Origin: DATJGR01 sp963787045 | GTDB lineage: Bacteria; Pseudomonadota; Gammaproteobacteria; Pseudomonadales; Azotimanducaceae | Direction of reading: 5' to 3' | Assembly: GCA_963787045.1 (NCBI GenBank) | Contig: CAWBBR010000016.1 | Span: 106,420-170,419, forward strand | Length of the DNA stretch: 64,000 nucleotides | In this document: positions 31,340 through 40,896 of the stretch, one piece after another | Layout: every line of letters begins with the position of its first letter | How positions within the stretch are numbered: the first letter of the stretch is position 1 | The notes under the pieces: generated by a model | Databases searched by the model: none | Told to the model about the DNA's origin: nothing | Seen by the model: the letters and a program-made list of their open reading frames with translations, nothing else | Made by a program: the position numbers and the translations under genes

Positions 31340-32784
31340 CGGCGCGATACGTGAACGCACGTGGCCGCCTGCTGCTCGCGTTGTTCGGATGGCTCGCACT
31401 CTCCGATACGCCGAGCGCGGCAACCGGTTCGTCGCAAAGCGATGCCGCCGATGCAATCGTCGAAGCGGCGCTGAAGGAAGGACCGTTCCCCGGCATTTCG
31501 GTCGCCATCGAACAGCACGGCGCCGTCGTCTACTCCAAGGGCTTCGGCTTCGCCGACCTCGAACGCCACACACCGGTTACGCCGGCGATGCGCTTTCCGG
31601 TCGGTTCGATCACGAAATCGTTCACGTGCCTGTCGATGATGCAACTGGTCGACAAAGGGGCGGTCGAGCTCGACAAACCGGCCGGTACCTACCTGCCGCA
31701 ACTGCCGTCGCCATCGCGCGACGTGAAGGTGCGCAACCTGCTCAACCACACGTCGGGGATTCCGAACTACACGGATCTGCCCGAGTTTCCGATGGACAAG
31801 CCGGTCGCGCTCACCCGCGCGCAGATGCTCGGCTACTTCGCGGCGAAGCCGTTGCAGTTTCCGAGCGGCACGCGCTTCAGCTACACGAATTCGGGCACGT
31901 ATCTTCTCGGCCTGATCATCGAGGCAAGCAGCGGTCAATCGTACGATCAGTACGTGACGACCCACGTGCTGAAACCGTTCGGTATGAGTCAGACCGGATT
32001 CGACGCGCACGACGACGGGTCCGCGGAACGCGCGCGCGGTTATCGAATGACGAGCGATGGATTTCAGCGCGCGCCGCTGTACGACTTCGAAGTGCCTTTC
32101 TCCGCGGGTTCGATCGTGTCGACCACCGGCGACCTGCTGAAGTACCGCGAAGGCGTGTTCGGACCGAACTCCGATGCGGCGGTGCGAAACCGGGTTCTGT
32201 CGCACGACCCGCTCGCCGGCGGTCAGCCCAATCCGTATGCGCTCGGTTGTCTGATCGAGACTGATCTCGACGGTCATCACAAGATCACCCACGCGGGCGA
32301 CATCTTCGGTTTCGCGGCCGACTACGCTTACTACCCGGATGACGACCTGACGATCGCGATCCTCACCAACAGCGATTCCGCGCGGTTCCCGCCGATCACG
32401 ATCGAACACCGGCTGGCGCGCGTGTTCCTCGGACTTGCGCCACCGAAGCTCGTCGATCTCGTCGTTCCTGCCGACATCGGCAATCGCCTCGCCGGCAACT
32501 ACGCAGTGGGTGCGATCCGTTTCGGCGTCGATACGCTCGGATTCGTCTTCGCCGACGCGCACCTCGCGATGCGCATCGGCGGCGTCGACAGCGCCGGCCC
32601 GACGTTGCCGCTGCGTTATCAGGGCGACGGCCGTTTCGTTTCGGCCATAGACGACGAACACGTGCTCGTGTTCGAAACGCAATCCGGCGGCGCGGAGAAA
32701 GTCCTCATGCACTATTACGAAGGCGTCATCGACGCGACCAAGCCGGCACCATCACGCCAGAGTTCGTCAGGAGATCATTCATGA
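31336..32784 (+). CDS. Class C beta-lactamase-related serine hydrolase, exported
   Basis: Intact protein of 482 residues. Signal peptide about residues 1-33 (LLALFGWLALSDTPSAATG). Penicillin-binding fold motifs: S-x-x-K as SITK near residue 95, Y-x-N as YTN in FSYTNSGTYLLG, and HAG in KITHAGDIFGF replacing KTG. The extra C-terminal 110 residues (LVVPADIGNRLAGNYAVG) form a small beta domain seen in esterase EstB/D-aminopeptidase relatives. Likely cleaves an ester or amide in the periplasm rather than beta-lactams. ATGA-coupled to the symporter before it and the amidohydrolase after it. Confidence 0.88.
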   Translation: MTARYVNARGRLLLALFGWLALSDTPSAATGSSQSDAADAIVEAALKEGPFPGISVAIEQHGAVVYSKGFGFADLERHTPVTPAMRFPVGSITKSFTCLSMMQLVDKGAVELDKPAGTYLPQLPSPSRDVKVRNLLNHTSGIPNYTDLPEFPMDKPVALTRAQMLGYFAAKPLQFPSGTRFSYTNSGTYLLGLIIEASSGQSYDQYVTTHVLKPFGMSQTGFDAHDDGSAERARGYRMTSDGFQRAPLYDFEVPFSAGSIVSTTGDLLKYREGVFGPNSDAAVRNRVLSHDPLAGGQPNPYALGCLIETDLDGHHKITHAGDIFGFAADYAYYPDDDLTIAILTNSDSARFPPITIEHRLARVFLGLAPPKLVDLVVPADIGNRLAGNYAVGAIRFGVDTLGFVFADAHLAMRIGGVDSAGPTLPLRYQGDGRFVSAIDDEHVLVFETQSGGAEKVLMHYYEGVIDATKPAPSRQSSSGDHS

Positions 32785-34001
32785 GCAACGAACCGTACGT
32801 CCTGATCACCGCCGACACGCACGCCGGCGGCAGCCACGCGCAGTACCGCGAATACCTGGATCCGAAGTATCGCGATGCATTCGATGCGTGGCGCGGCGGC
32901 TACAAGAATCCGGCGCAGGAGCACTACGGCAGCAAGAAGCTGCGCAACTGGGATCTCGCGATCCGCACCAACGACCAGAACAGCCAGGGCGTGGTCGGCG
33001 AGGTGGTCTTTCCGAATACCGTGCCGCCGTTTTTTCGCAAGAGCATCGTCACGGCGCAGCCGCCGCGACCGGAGCACTACGAGCAGGCTCTGGCCGGCAT
33101 CCGCGCGCACAACCGCTGGCTGAAGGATTTCTGCGCGGAAGATCCGGTGCGCCGCGCCGGCATCGGCCTCATCCTGCCCAACGACCTCGATGAGGCGATC
33201 AGAGGATATCGAGTTCATCGCCGATGCGGGACTGCGCGGCGGCGTATTGTTGCCGCTGATTCCGCCGGACTGCGGCTGGCTGAAACCGTTGTACGATCCC
33301 GCGTGGGACCGCGTGTACGCCGCGATCCAGGACCACGACCTCGTCATGAACCAGCACTCGGGACAGGGCTCACCGAACTACGGCGAAGGTCCGGTGCCGG
33401 AAGCGCTGTGGATTTCCGAGGTGACGTTCTACTGCCAGACCGGGTTCCGCCATCTGCTGATGAGCGGCGCCTACGAGAAGTTTCCGAAGCTCAAATACAT
33501 CCTTACCGAGTGCGGCTGCGCCTGGGTGGGCGACATGCTGAAAGCGCTCGACCGCATTCACATGGGCTTCGTGCACGGCGCCATCGGCGAGATGACGTAC
33601 AAGGGCATGGAGTGGGTGCTGAAAGACAAGCCGAGCGAATACGCGGCGCGCAACTGCTGGTACGGCGCGAGCTTCCCGAGCACGGCCGATCTGAACGGCA
33701 TCGACGCGATCGGCGAAGACCGCGTGTTGTGGGGCAACGACTATCCGCACTACGAAGGCACGTTCCCCTACAACCTCGAATCGCTGCGCCTGACCTTCGT
33801 CGGACATGTCCGAGACGCGGCGTCGCAAGGTGCTGGGCGAGAATGCGGCGAAGCTCTACAAGTTCGATCTGGAGAAGCTGACAGCCGCTCGCCGCGCAAT
33901 ACGGCCCGACGCCGGCGCAGGTGAGCACGCCGCTCGCGCGCGACGAGATCCCGCGCGATTCGACCTGTTACCTGTTCCAGAACGCGTTGACGGCGGTCTG
34001 A
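32781..34001 (+). CDS. Amidohydrolase_2 (ACMSD-like TIM barrel) protein, frameshifted
   Basis: Metal-dependent hydrolase or decarboxylase of the amidohydrolase-2 family. ATG 32781 follows AGGAGATC. Metal site I is DTHAGG near residue 11, then a barrel with MNQHSGQGSPNYGEG, and the conserved Asp in LWGNDYPHYEGTFPYN. The C-terminus KVLGENAAKLYKFD is typical of the family. Frame changes near 33198 (extra A after GATC), 33808 and 33885; the last part reads LAAQYGPTPAQVSTPLARDE and ends at TGA 33999-34001. Substrate unknown. Confidence 0.8.
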
Positions 34002-34881
34002 TCGATGGCGCATGCCCGCCGGACATCGGCATCGTCGACACGATGATCGGCTTCCCGGCCGACGACTTCAAAATGTACGACTTCATCCGCGAGCAGTTGA
34101 AGGACAGCTCGGCGAAGTTCGATTTCCCGGTCGAATACATGTTCAAGAACGTGCCCAAGGAACTGTACGGCGCAGGCGATCCGATCTCGGTCACGCTGCA
34201 CGAGATGGACCGGTTCGGCGTCGAAATCGGCTTGATCGGCGTCGGCGGCGACGTCAGCGCGCAAGGCGCTGAAGGAGCACCCCGACCGTTTCATCGCGCA
34301 GGGCTCGGTCGACCCCAACAAGGGCATGGACGGCGATCCGCGACATGGTGCGCCAGTACGAGGAGTATCGGCGTGCGCGTCGTTCGGCGCCTTCAACGCC
34401 GGGTTACAATCCGCAGGTCGGCATCGGCGACGCGAAGATGTATCCGATCTACGCCAAGTGCGTCGAGCTGGGCGTGCCGATCTTCTCCTGCGCCGGCGTG
34501 CCCGGGTCCGCGCTTGCCGATGTGGCCGCAGGAAGGTCGCGCTGATCGATCAGGTGATGTACGACTTTCCGGAACTGGTGTTCGTCACCCGGCACGGCTG
34601 CGAGCCGTGGGAAGACCTGGCCGTCAAGCTGATGCTCAAGTGGCCGAACCTGTACTATTCGACGTCGGCGTTCGCGCCGAAGCACTACCCCAAGGCGATC
34701 GTCGCTACGCCAACACGCGCGGCGCCGACAAGATCATCTACGCCGGCTACTTCCCGATGGGCCTGTCGCTCGAGCGGATCATGACCGACATGCGACGACG
34801 TGCCGTTCAAGGACGCAGGTGTGGCCGAAGTTCCTGCGCGACAACGCGCGCAAGGTGCTGAAGCTGGACGTCGCTCGATGA
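34002..34881 (+). CDS. Second Amidohydrolase_2 protein, heavily frameshifted
   Basis: Another TIM-barrel amidohydrolase, not a close copy of the one before. It opens IDGACPPDIGIVDTMIGFPA; the start codon is unclear (an indel probably hides it around 34000). Later parts in changing frames are PNKGMDG, GYNPQVGIGDAKMYPIYAKC, VPIFSCAGVPG, ELVFVTRHGCEPWEDLAVKL and YPKAIV, ending NARKVLKLDVAR at TGA 34879-34881. At least six frame changes between 34260 and 34840. Its stop overlaps the start of the deaminase-like gene. Confidence 0.72.
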
Positions 34882-36248
34882 TCGATCGGCGTCTGCCGCT
34901 TGCGGAACTGCATCTGCATCTCTACGGCACGATCCGCGCCGACGATTATCTGGAGCGCCTCGGTGCGCGCGCTGCGGCGATCGACTGGGGTTTCTACGAG
35001 AAGACCTACGAACGCGCATACGGTGACCGACCGCCGGTGCGCGACATCCTGGAACGACATCAGGCGGGCGATCCCGACGCGGCATCGGCGTTTCGGGATC
35101 TGTTCGTTTTCGGCAACGCGGACGCGGGAAATTTCCAGCGCTTTCAGGCGAAGTTCAATCTGCTGATCAACGGCAGCGAGTTGATGAATGCCGCCGCGGG
35201 ACTGCACGCCGATCCGGTGCCACCGGTCGCCGAAGAGATCGACTTCTTCGTCACGCGCATGCTCGACGACCAGCGTCGCCAAGGCATCGGATACGCCGAG
35301 CAGCGCATGTTGTTCGGCGCCACTTTTCCGATCGATGTGATGCGCCGGCTTTCGTCGTCGATTCTCGAGCGCTATGCAGCGGCGACGCGCGATGGGTTCA
35401 CCGCCCGCCTCGCGCTGGGACTGCCGCGCACCGATCCGTGGCCGTGTTTCGAACTGGTGAAGGAACTCGCGCTCGGCCCCTACGGCGAGTACGTCACCGG
35501 GGTCGACTTCTGCAACGTGGAAGAGGGTTTTCCGCCGAAACACAAACGCGAGTTCTTCGCCGCCGTGCACGACTGGAACGAACGCCATCCCGAACGCGCG
35601 CTGGCGATTCTGTACCACGTCGGCGAGAGCTTCACCGACAAGTCGCTCGAAAGCGCGGTGCGGTGGGTGCACGAAGCCGCCGAGTTCGGCGCGCATCGGC
35701 TCGGCCACGCGATCGCACTGGGCATCGATCCGGCGGTGTACGGCGCCCACGAGCGCCATGAATCGGTGGACGAGCGCCTCGATCAGATCGACTACGACCT
35801 GGCACACGCCGACGGATTGCGGTCGCGCGGCGTTCGCGTCGATGCAAATGCGTTGCGCAACGAACGCGACGAACTGCGTACGCGCGCGACCGACGCGCGC
35901 GTCGCGCATCGCTATGACGACGCCCGCGTCGCCGAGGTTCGGGCGCGCCAGGACTATGCGATGGCCTGCATTCGCAGAACCCGCGCGGTCATCGAGGTGT
36001 GCCCGACTTCGAACCTGCGCATCGGCGGCATCGCCGACCCGCTGCATCATCCGGTACACCGTTTCCTCGACGCCGGCGTGCCGTTCGTGGTCGCCAGCGA
36101 CGATCCGGGCATCTTCGACACGACCGTGCGCGACGAGCTCGACTGGGTGACGCGCGAGGCGGGACTGGAGACTGGCGCGGTGGAAGACCTGATCGCGCGC
36201 GCCTGGCGATCGCGTTCGGAAGTGCTGACCGGACGCGAGCGTCCCTAA
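34878..36248 (+). CDS. Adenosine-deaminase-like metal hydrolase
   Basis: Intact protein of 456 residues of the adenosine/AMP deaminase fold. Zinc ligands are in ELHLHLYGTI (His12, His14), the His-x-Gly-Glu motif is YHVGES near residue 250, GHAI follows (HRLGHAIALG), then EVCPTSNLRIG and the Asp pair VASDDPGIF. Tyr16 stands where adenosine deaminases have the Asp that contacts the ribose 5'-OH, and an insert of about 60 residues follows GHAI. Both point to a substrate other than adenosine. Last gene of the symporter-hydrolase operon. Confidence 0.87.
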   Translation: MIDRRLPLAELHLHLYGTIRADDYLERLGARAAAIDWGFYEKTYERAYGDRPPVRDILERHQAGDPDAASAFRDLFVFGNADAGNFQRFQAKFNLLINGSELMNAAAGLHADPVPPVAEEIDFFVTRMLDDQRRQGIGYAEQRMLFGATFPIDVMRRLSSSILERYAAATRDGFTARLALGLPRTDPWPCFELVKELALGPYGEYVTGVDFCNVEEGFPPKHKREFFAAVHDWNERHPERALAILYHVGESFTDKSLESAVRWVHEAAEFGAHRLGHAIALGIDPAVYGAHERHESVDERLDQIDYDLAHADGLRSRGVRVDANALRNERDELRTRATDARVAHRYDDARVAEVRARQDYAMACIRRTRAVIEVCPTSNLRIGGIADPLHHPVHRFLDAGVPFVVASDDPGIFDTTVRDELDWVTREAGLETGAVEDLIARAWRSRSEVLTGRERP

Positions 36249-36267
36249 CGAACCCTCTCTGCCGCGA

Positions 36268-36606
36268 TCAGAACGTCGAGATCGCGAACGTCACGAACGC
36301 GCAAACCACCACCATCAGGACGAGCGCCAGCATGAACACCGCGTCGGCGACGCGCTCCACGGTGTGCATGCGCCTCACCGTGCGGGTTCGCAGCGCCCAG
36401 TAGGACAACAGGCAGGAGATCAGAAACAGGATCGAATCGGCGGCCAGCAGATCGTCGGCTATGGTGTCTGCTTTCTGAATCGTGATCACCACGCGCAGCA
36501 ACCCGATGACCGTCAGACACACGCCCACCATCGCCGCCGACACCGACAGGATGTGGACGCTGATGTCCTCTTCGAGAAACTTGCTGTGCTCGCCGTCGTT
36601 CGCCAT
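36268..36606 (-). CDS. Small membrane protein of unknown function
   Basis: About 112 residues with three hydrophobic helices (ILSVSAAMVGVCLTVIGLL, LAADSILFLISCLLSYWAL and VFMLALVLMVVVCAFVTFAI) and a charged N-terminus MANDGEHSKFLEED. I recognise no family with confidence. It is convergent with the deaminase-like gene and lies 18 bases after the start-side VOC gene on the same strand. Confidence 0.65.
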   Translation of the reverse strand: MANDGEHSKFLEEDISVHILSVSAAMVGVCLTVIGLLRVVITIQKADTIADDLLAADSILFLISCLLSYWALRTRTVRRMHTVERVADAVFMLALVLMVVVCAFVTFAISTF

Positions 36607-36623
36607 CTGCAATCAGTTCCTTC

Positions 36624-37007
36624 TCAATCCGCCCGCGGTTCCTGTACGCAAAACTCGTTTCCTTCCGGATCCAGCATCACCGTGAATGTCGCGTGCACGT
36701 CGCGCACCGACGCACCCAGACGCACGAGCCGGGCCACCTCGTCGACGCGCGAAGCGCAACGCAAATCCAGGTGAATCCGGTTCCTGCCGACTTTGCTCTG
36801 CCGCGTCAGCTGAAAGAACAGCGTCGGACCCGATCCGTCGAGCGCGACTGACGGATCGGTTTCCGGCGTGAGCCCGCGACTCGCCAGATCCGCCAGATCC
36901 TTCTCGCCATACGGCCGCACCGCGTAGTCGTCGAGCACGGCCGCCCAGAAGCGCGCGAGCGCCGGCGGATTCAGTGCATCGACAACGATTTCCTCGATTC
37001 GTGCCAC
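36624..37007 (-). CDS. VOC family protein (glyoxalase-6-like)
   Basis: About 127 residues. GTG 37007 (VARIEEIVVDALNPPALARF) is chosen because the family begins at this strand; further upstream codons are not homologous. The pattern ALARFWAAVLDDYAVRPYGE and the closing VMLDPEGNEFCVQEP match the small actinobacterial and proteobacterial glyoxalase-like group. HLDL (in RIHLDLRCASR) supplies the usual His. Substrate unknown. Confidence 0.8.
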   Translation of the reverse strand: MARIEEIVVDALNPPALARFWAAVLDDYAVRPYGEKDLADLASRGLTPETDPSVALDGSGPTLFFQLTRQSKVGRNRIHLDLRCASRVDEVARLVRLGASVRDVHATFTVMLDPEGNEFCVQEPRAD

Positions 37008-37200
37008 GCGCGCGCTGCTCGTGTCCAACGACAGGCAATTGTTACAAATACCGGTAGTACTTGCCGTGGAGATTTTTTCAAAAGCCGCGCGACGGACCAC
37101 GAACTGTGCGCCTTGTTGGAGAGGCACGACGATTGCTATCTTCGGTTGGGTCGTCGCCTTCGCGACGACTCATTCATGTTTTTACGGAGAGAGAGTCACC

Positions 37201-37724
37201 ATGAAACTACGCTGGATCGCGTTTGCCTTGACGATTGTCGCGGGTCTTCCCTCAACATCCGCCTGGGCTGCGCAAGCAGCCGGAGACAAGTCCTTCAGCA
37301 TTTCCGGAACCGGTGCGAGCGACAAGGACTTCGACAACAATACGTTCGGCACCACGGCCGAGTTGGGCTGGTTCCTGTCGAACGAACTCGAACTCGGGAT
37401 TCGCCAGAGCGTCAACGTACTGGCACTCGACAACGCCGACGACCGGTGGTCCGGGGCGACGCGAGGCTTTGCCGGATTACCACTTCGGGCAAGGCTCGGT
37501 CGTTCCGTACCTCGGCGCCAACCTCGGCGGTAGTCTACGGCGAAGACGTGCACGACACCGGTGCCGCGGGGCTGGAGGGTGGTCTGAAGTTCTACGTGAA
37601 GGACAAGACCTTCATCGCGCTGCAGGTCGAGTACGACTGGTTTTTCGACAACTCCGACCAGATCGATAACCAGTTCGACGATGGCGCGTACTTCTACACC
37701 TTGGGTATCGGCTTCAACTTCTGA
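37201..37724 (+). CDS. Outer-membrane beta-barrel protein, frameshifted
   Basis: About 174 residues with a signal peptide (MKLRWIAFALTIVAGLPSTS) and amphipathic strands typical of OmpW/OmpX-like barrels; the final strand FYTLGIGFNF ends in Phe, as required for barrel insertion. ATG 37201 is preceded by GGAGAGAGAG. Frame changes near 37472 (extra G, GCCGGATTAC) and near 37530. The gap before it (37008-37200) holds a small AT-richer stretch around 37030-37085 that may be its promoter. Confidence 0.75.
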
Positions 37725-37750
37725 CGCACCTTTTGATGCAAAAGCAGCTA

Positions 37751-37781
37751 ACGTATGCGCAATGTTCAATTGCGCATACGT
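37751..37781. promoter_or_regulatory. Perfect 13-bp inverted repeat over a gene start
   Basis: ACGTATGCGCAAT at 37751-37763 and its exact complement ATTGCGCATACGT at 37769-37781 enclose a 5-base loop. The ATG of the phosphotransferase gene (37755) lies inside the left arm. No T-run follows, so it is not a plain terminator. It may be an operator, or an RNA hairpin hiding the start codon. Confidence 0.55.
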
Positions 37782-39004
37782 GCTGTGATCCCGACTCCGC
37801 GAACCGCCCGCCTCGTTCTCGTTTCCGACAGCGGTGCCTACGTCGGCGTGTTGCCGCCGGTCGCGGTCGCCACGCCGTGGTGGCAGGACATCGCACCGGT
37901 GGTGCACGCGGCGCGTCGAAGCACTACGGCATCGAGGTCGTCGTGCTGCGACTTGCTCGACGGCGAGCGACCACAACCGCCCGGCGGAGAAGTGACGTAT
38001 CTCGCGCAGGTGGACGCCGCAGCTGCGAATCGAAGTGGCTGTCGCGCGAACCGTGGGGCGAACTGGACGAGCAACCCTTGCGTCACGCGTATGCGCGACC
38101 GGGTGGGCCCGACGCCGACCTCGCGTGGGCACGATCGGTACTCGAACGCCGCGGCTTGCGCGTGACCGCGCCGCCCGAACAGATCCGCACGTGGAATCTG
38201 TCCAGCGTTTGGCGCCTGCCGGTCGGCGGCGCGTACGCATGGCTCAAGGTGGTGCCGCCGTTCATGGTGCGCGAAGGACGACTGTTGACCGAACTCGCCG
38301 ACGCGCCGGTGGCGACGGTGCTCGGCCACGACGGCGGCCGTTGCCTGCTCGCAGAGGTCTCGGGCACCGATCTGTACGACGCAACACGCGCTCAGCTGAT
38401 CGACATGGTGACGCTGCTGGTCCGTCTGCAGCTGAGCTGGGTGGGGCGGCTCGACTCGCTGCTGGCGCTCGGCTTGCCGGACTGGCGCGGCGGCGCGTTG
38501 ACGCGCGACATCGCCGAGGTGCTGCGCCGTACCTCGGCTGAACTCGCCAACGACGACGTTCAGGCGCTCGCTGCATTCGTGGACGGCCTGCCGCAACGTT
38601 TCAGCGCAATCGCGCGTTGCGGCATCCCCGACACGCTGGTGCACGGCGACTTTCATCCGGGCAACTTTCGCGGCGACGACACGACGCTGACGCTGCTCGA
38701 CTGGGGCGACAGCGGCGTAGGCCATCCGCTGCTCGATCAATCCGCGTTCCTCGAACGCGTTCCGCCGGACTTCAACGACGAGGTTCGCGATCATTGGTCG
38801 CAGCGTTGGCGGGCGGCGTTTCCCGGCGCCGATCCAGAGACCGCCGCAGTTCTGCTGGCGCCGATCGCCGCGGCCCGGCGCGCCGCGATCTATCGACGCT
38901 TCCTCGACCACATCGAACCGGCCGAGCATCCGTACCACCGCACCGATCCCGCCGACTGGCTGCGAATCACCGCGGCGTTATTGCGCGACGCCGAGTCGCC
39001 GTGA
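37755..39004 (+). CDS. APH-type phosphotransferase with extra N-terminal domain, frameshifted
   Basis: Protein-kinase-like small-molecule phosphotransferase of about 415 residues. The catalytic loop is LVHGDFHPGNF and the metal-binding loop LLDWGDSGVGHP, the Brenner and DFG-like motifs of the aminoglycoside phosphotransferase family. The first 90 residues (MRNVQLRIRAVIPTPRTARL onward) form a separate beta-rich part. Frame changes near 37918 and 38025. The substrate need not be an antibiotic; many environmental members act on other small molecules. Confidence 0.8.
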
Positions 39005-39007
39005 AGC

Positions 39008-39757
39008 TCAGGCGGCGATCGTCTCGGTGCCGACCATGGCGGGACGCTCGGGGTCGACGAGGTAGCGCACGCCGGTATACGTGATCTTCGTCTGCGTGAT
39101 CGTTGCCGGCAGCGGTTGGCGCAGCACCACGCGCGCGTCTCCGAACGCGGTGGCATCGAACGTTCGCAACACCGTTTCGCCGCGCTGCGCCCGGCCGATG
39201 ACGTACTCCATTTCCTGATGCACGAGTCTGGTTTCGTTGCCGACGCGCGCGAGGTTCAGGTTCGGCGTATACAGCACGTCGCTTCCCGAGATGTAGTGCG
39301 GCCGTTCGAGCGTACCGTCGAGAATCGTCGCGCCTTCGAACTCCACTCGCCCAACGACGCCGTAGTAGCGCGTGTCGAGGGTGACGTCCGCCAGTTGCAT
39401 CGGAGCGCCGAAGCGGTCGCGAAAGAACCGGCACGCCTTGTCGCTGTCGGTGAACGCGCCGACGCAATACGCGAGATAGTGGGTGCCGGCGCGCGAGTTG
39501 ATGCGCAGCTCCGCCACGTTGAACGCACCGAGCGGGCTGTCGCGGTGGCGACGGATCACCAGCTGGCAATAGCTGGGAATCGATGGATGCAACGCTTTCG
39601 GCGTTACACCGAAACCCTGCTGAATGTCGATCTCGTACGTGAACGCGAGGATGTCGACGTTGTCGACCGAAAACGTTTCGGCGTCTGTGAACAGTTCAGT
39701 CACCTGCGCCGAACGCGGCAGATGATCGTCGGTATCGAGTTGTCCGAACAACGGCAT
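39008..39757 (-). CDS. Acetoacetate-decarboxylase-like protein without the catalytic Lys
   Basis: Intact protein of 249 residues fitting the ADC superfamily beta-cone: LVIRRHRDSPLGAFNVAELR, then CRFFRDRFGAPMQLADVTLD, which corresponds to the region GRE..YPKKLGYP of true acetoacetate decarboxylase. The Schiff-base Lys pair is replaced by Met-Gln (PMQL), so it should not decarboxylate by that mechanism. Related ADC-like proteins catalyse aldol, dehydration or hydration steps. It follows the LLM oxidoreductase gene by 15 bases on the same strand. Confidence 0.6.
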   Translation of the reverse strand: MPLFGQLDTDDHLPRSAQVTELFTDAETFSVDNVDILAFTYEIDIQQGFGVTPKALHPSIPSYCQLVIRRHRDSPLGAFNVAELRINSRAGTHYLAYCVGAFTDSDKACRFFRDRFGAPMQLADVTLDTRYYGVVGRVEFEGATILDGTLERPHYISGSDVLYTPNLNLARVGNETRLVHQEMEYVIGRAQRGETVLRTFDATAFGDARVVLRQPLPATITQTKITYTGVRYLVDPERPAMVGTETIAA

Positions 39758-39772
39758 GGTTCTGCTTCCTCC

Positions 39773-40865
39773 TCAGGCCGCGGCTTCGACGGCCGAGAAT
39801 TTCGGCATCACTTTGCGCGCGAACAATTCGAGGCTCGCAAGCACGTCGGCCTGCGGAATCGTCTCGTTCGCGTTCAGCAGGAAGTTCACGCAATCGATGC
39901 CGGTGCTCTCCCACTCCTTCAACGTCGCAATCAACTGATCCGGATCGCCGATGCACATGCCGGGCGGCGTTTCGGCCGCAGTTCCGGGCGCGTTCGCCTG
40001 GCGGCGTACCTGCGGCAACAGGCCGAAACTCGCATACGACGGCGATGCATACACTTCGCGCGCCGATACGAGCTGCGATGCGAGATAGCCGAACGTGCCG
40101 AGCATTTTCAATCCGCTGGCTTTCGCGGCGTCCGGATTTTCGTGACAGTACATGAAGTTCACCGCGGCCACGGTATCGTTCACGAAATCGCCAACGGGCT
40201 CACACCGTCGCACGATGTCCTTGTATGCCTTTACCTTGCGCTCCTGCTCGGCGAAGCTGCCGAACGTCAGGCCGAGCGCACCGAGGCCGCGCTCTGCCGC
40301 ATCGATCTCGGTGCCGGGGCTCGTTACAGCAACCCACATCGGCGGATGCGGCTTCTGGTACGGCTTCGGCAACACGGCGCGTTCCGGCATCGAGAAGTAC
40401 GTGCCCTCGTATGCGAAGCGCTCTTGCGTCCACATCTTCGGCAGCACGCGCACGTATTCGTCCCACGTCGCTTTCGTCGTGTCCGGATTCGGCGCCGAAA
40501 CCGCCGAGCTCGGTCCACGTCGCGCTGCGACCGGTGCCGACCTCGAGCCGTCCGCCCGACACGATGTCGAGCACCGCGCAGCGCTCGGCGATGCGGATCA
40601 CCGGATTGATCTCCGGCACGCACACGTTGATGCCGTGACCGACGCGAATGCGTTTCGTCTGTGCGGCGATCGCGCTGAGGAATATCTCGGGCGCCGAGCA
40701 GTGCGAATACTCTTCGAGGAAGTGATGCTCGACGGCCCAGCAGTAGTCGTACCCCAGCTTGTCCGCGAAGATCGCCTGCTCGATGCAGTTGTCGTAGACG
40801 CGCTTTTCGGTGTCGCGATGCCACGGCCGCGGCACGCTGATTTCGTAGAAGATGCCGAATTTCAT
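39773..40865 (-). CDS. LLM class flavin-dependent oxidoreductase, frameshifted
   Basis: Luciferase-like monooxygenase, a TIM barrel using FMNH2 or F420. It begins MKFGIFYEISVPRPW; AVEHHFLEEYSHCSAPEIFL is the bacterial luciferase/SsuD-type motif, followed by IRVGHGINVCVP and VLDIVSGGRLEVGTGRS. The C-terminal half has PHPPMWVAVTSPGTEIDAAE. One frame change near 40495 (extra C). Likely part of a short operon with the ADC-like protein and, 31 bases upstream, the sulfotransferase. Confidence 0.85.
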
Positions 40866-40896
40866 TCACGTACTCCCGTTTTGTCTTGATGAATTC

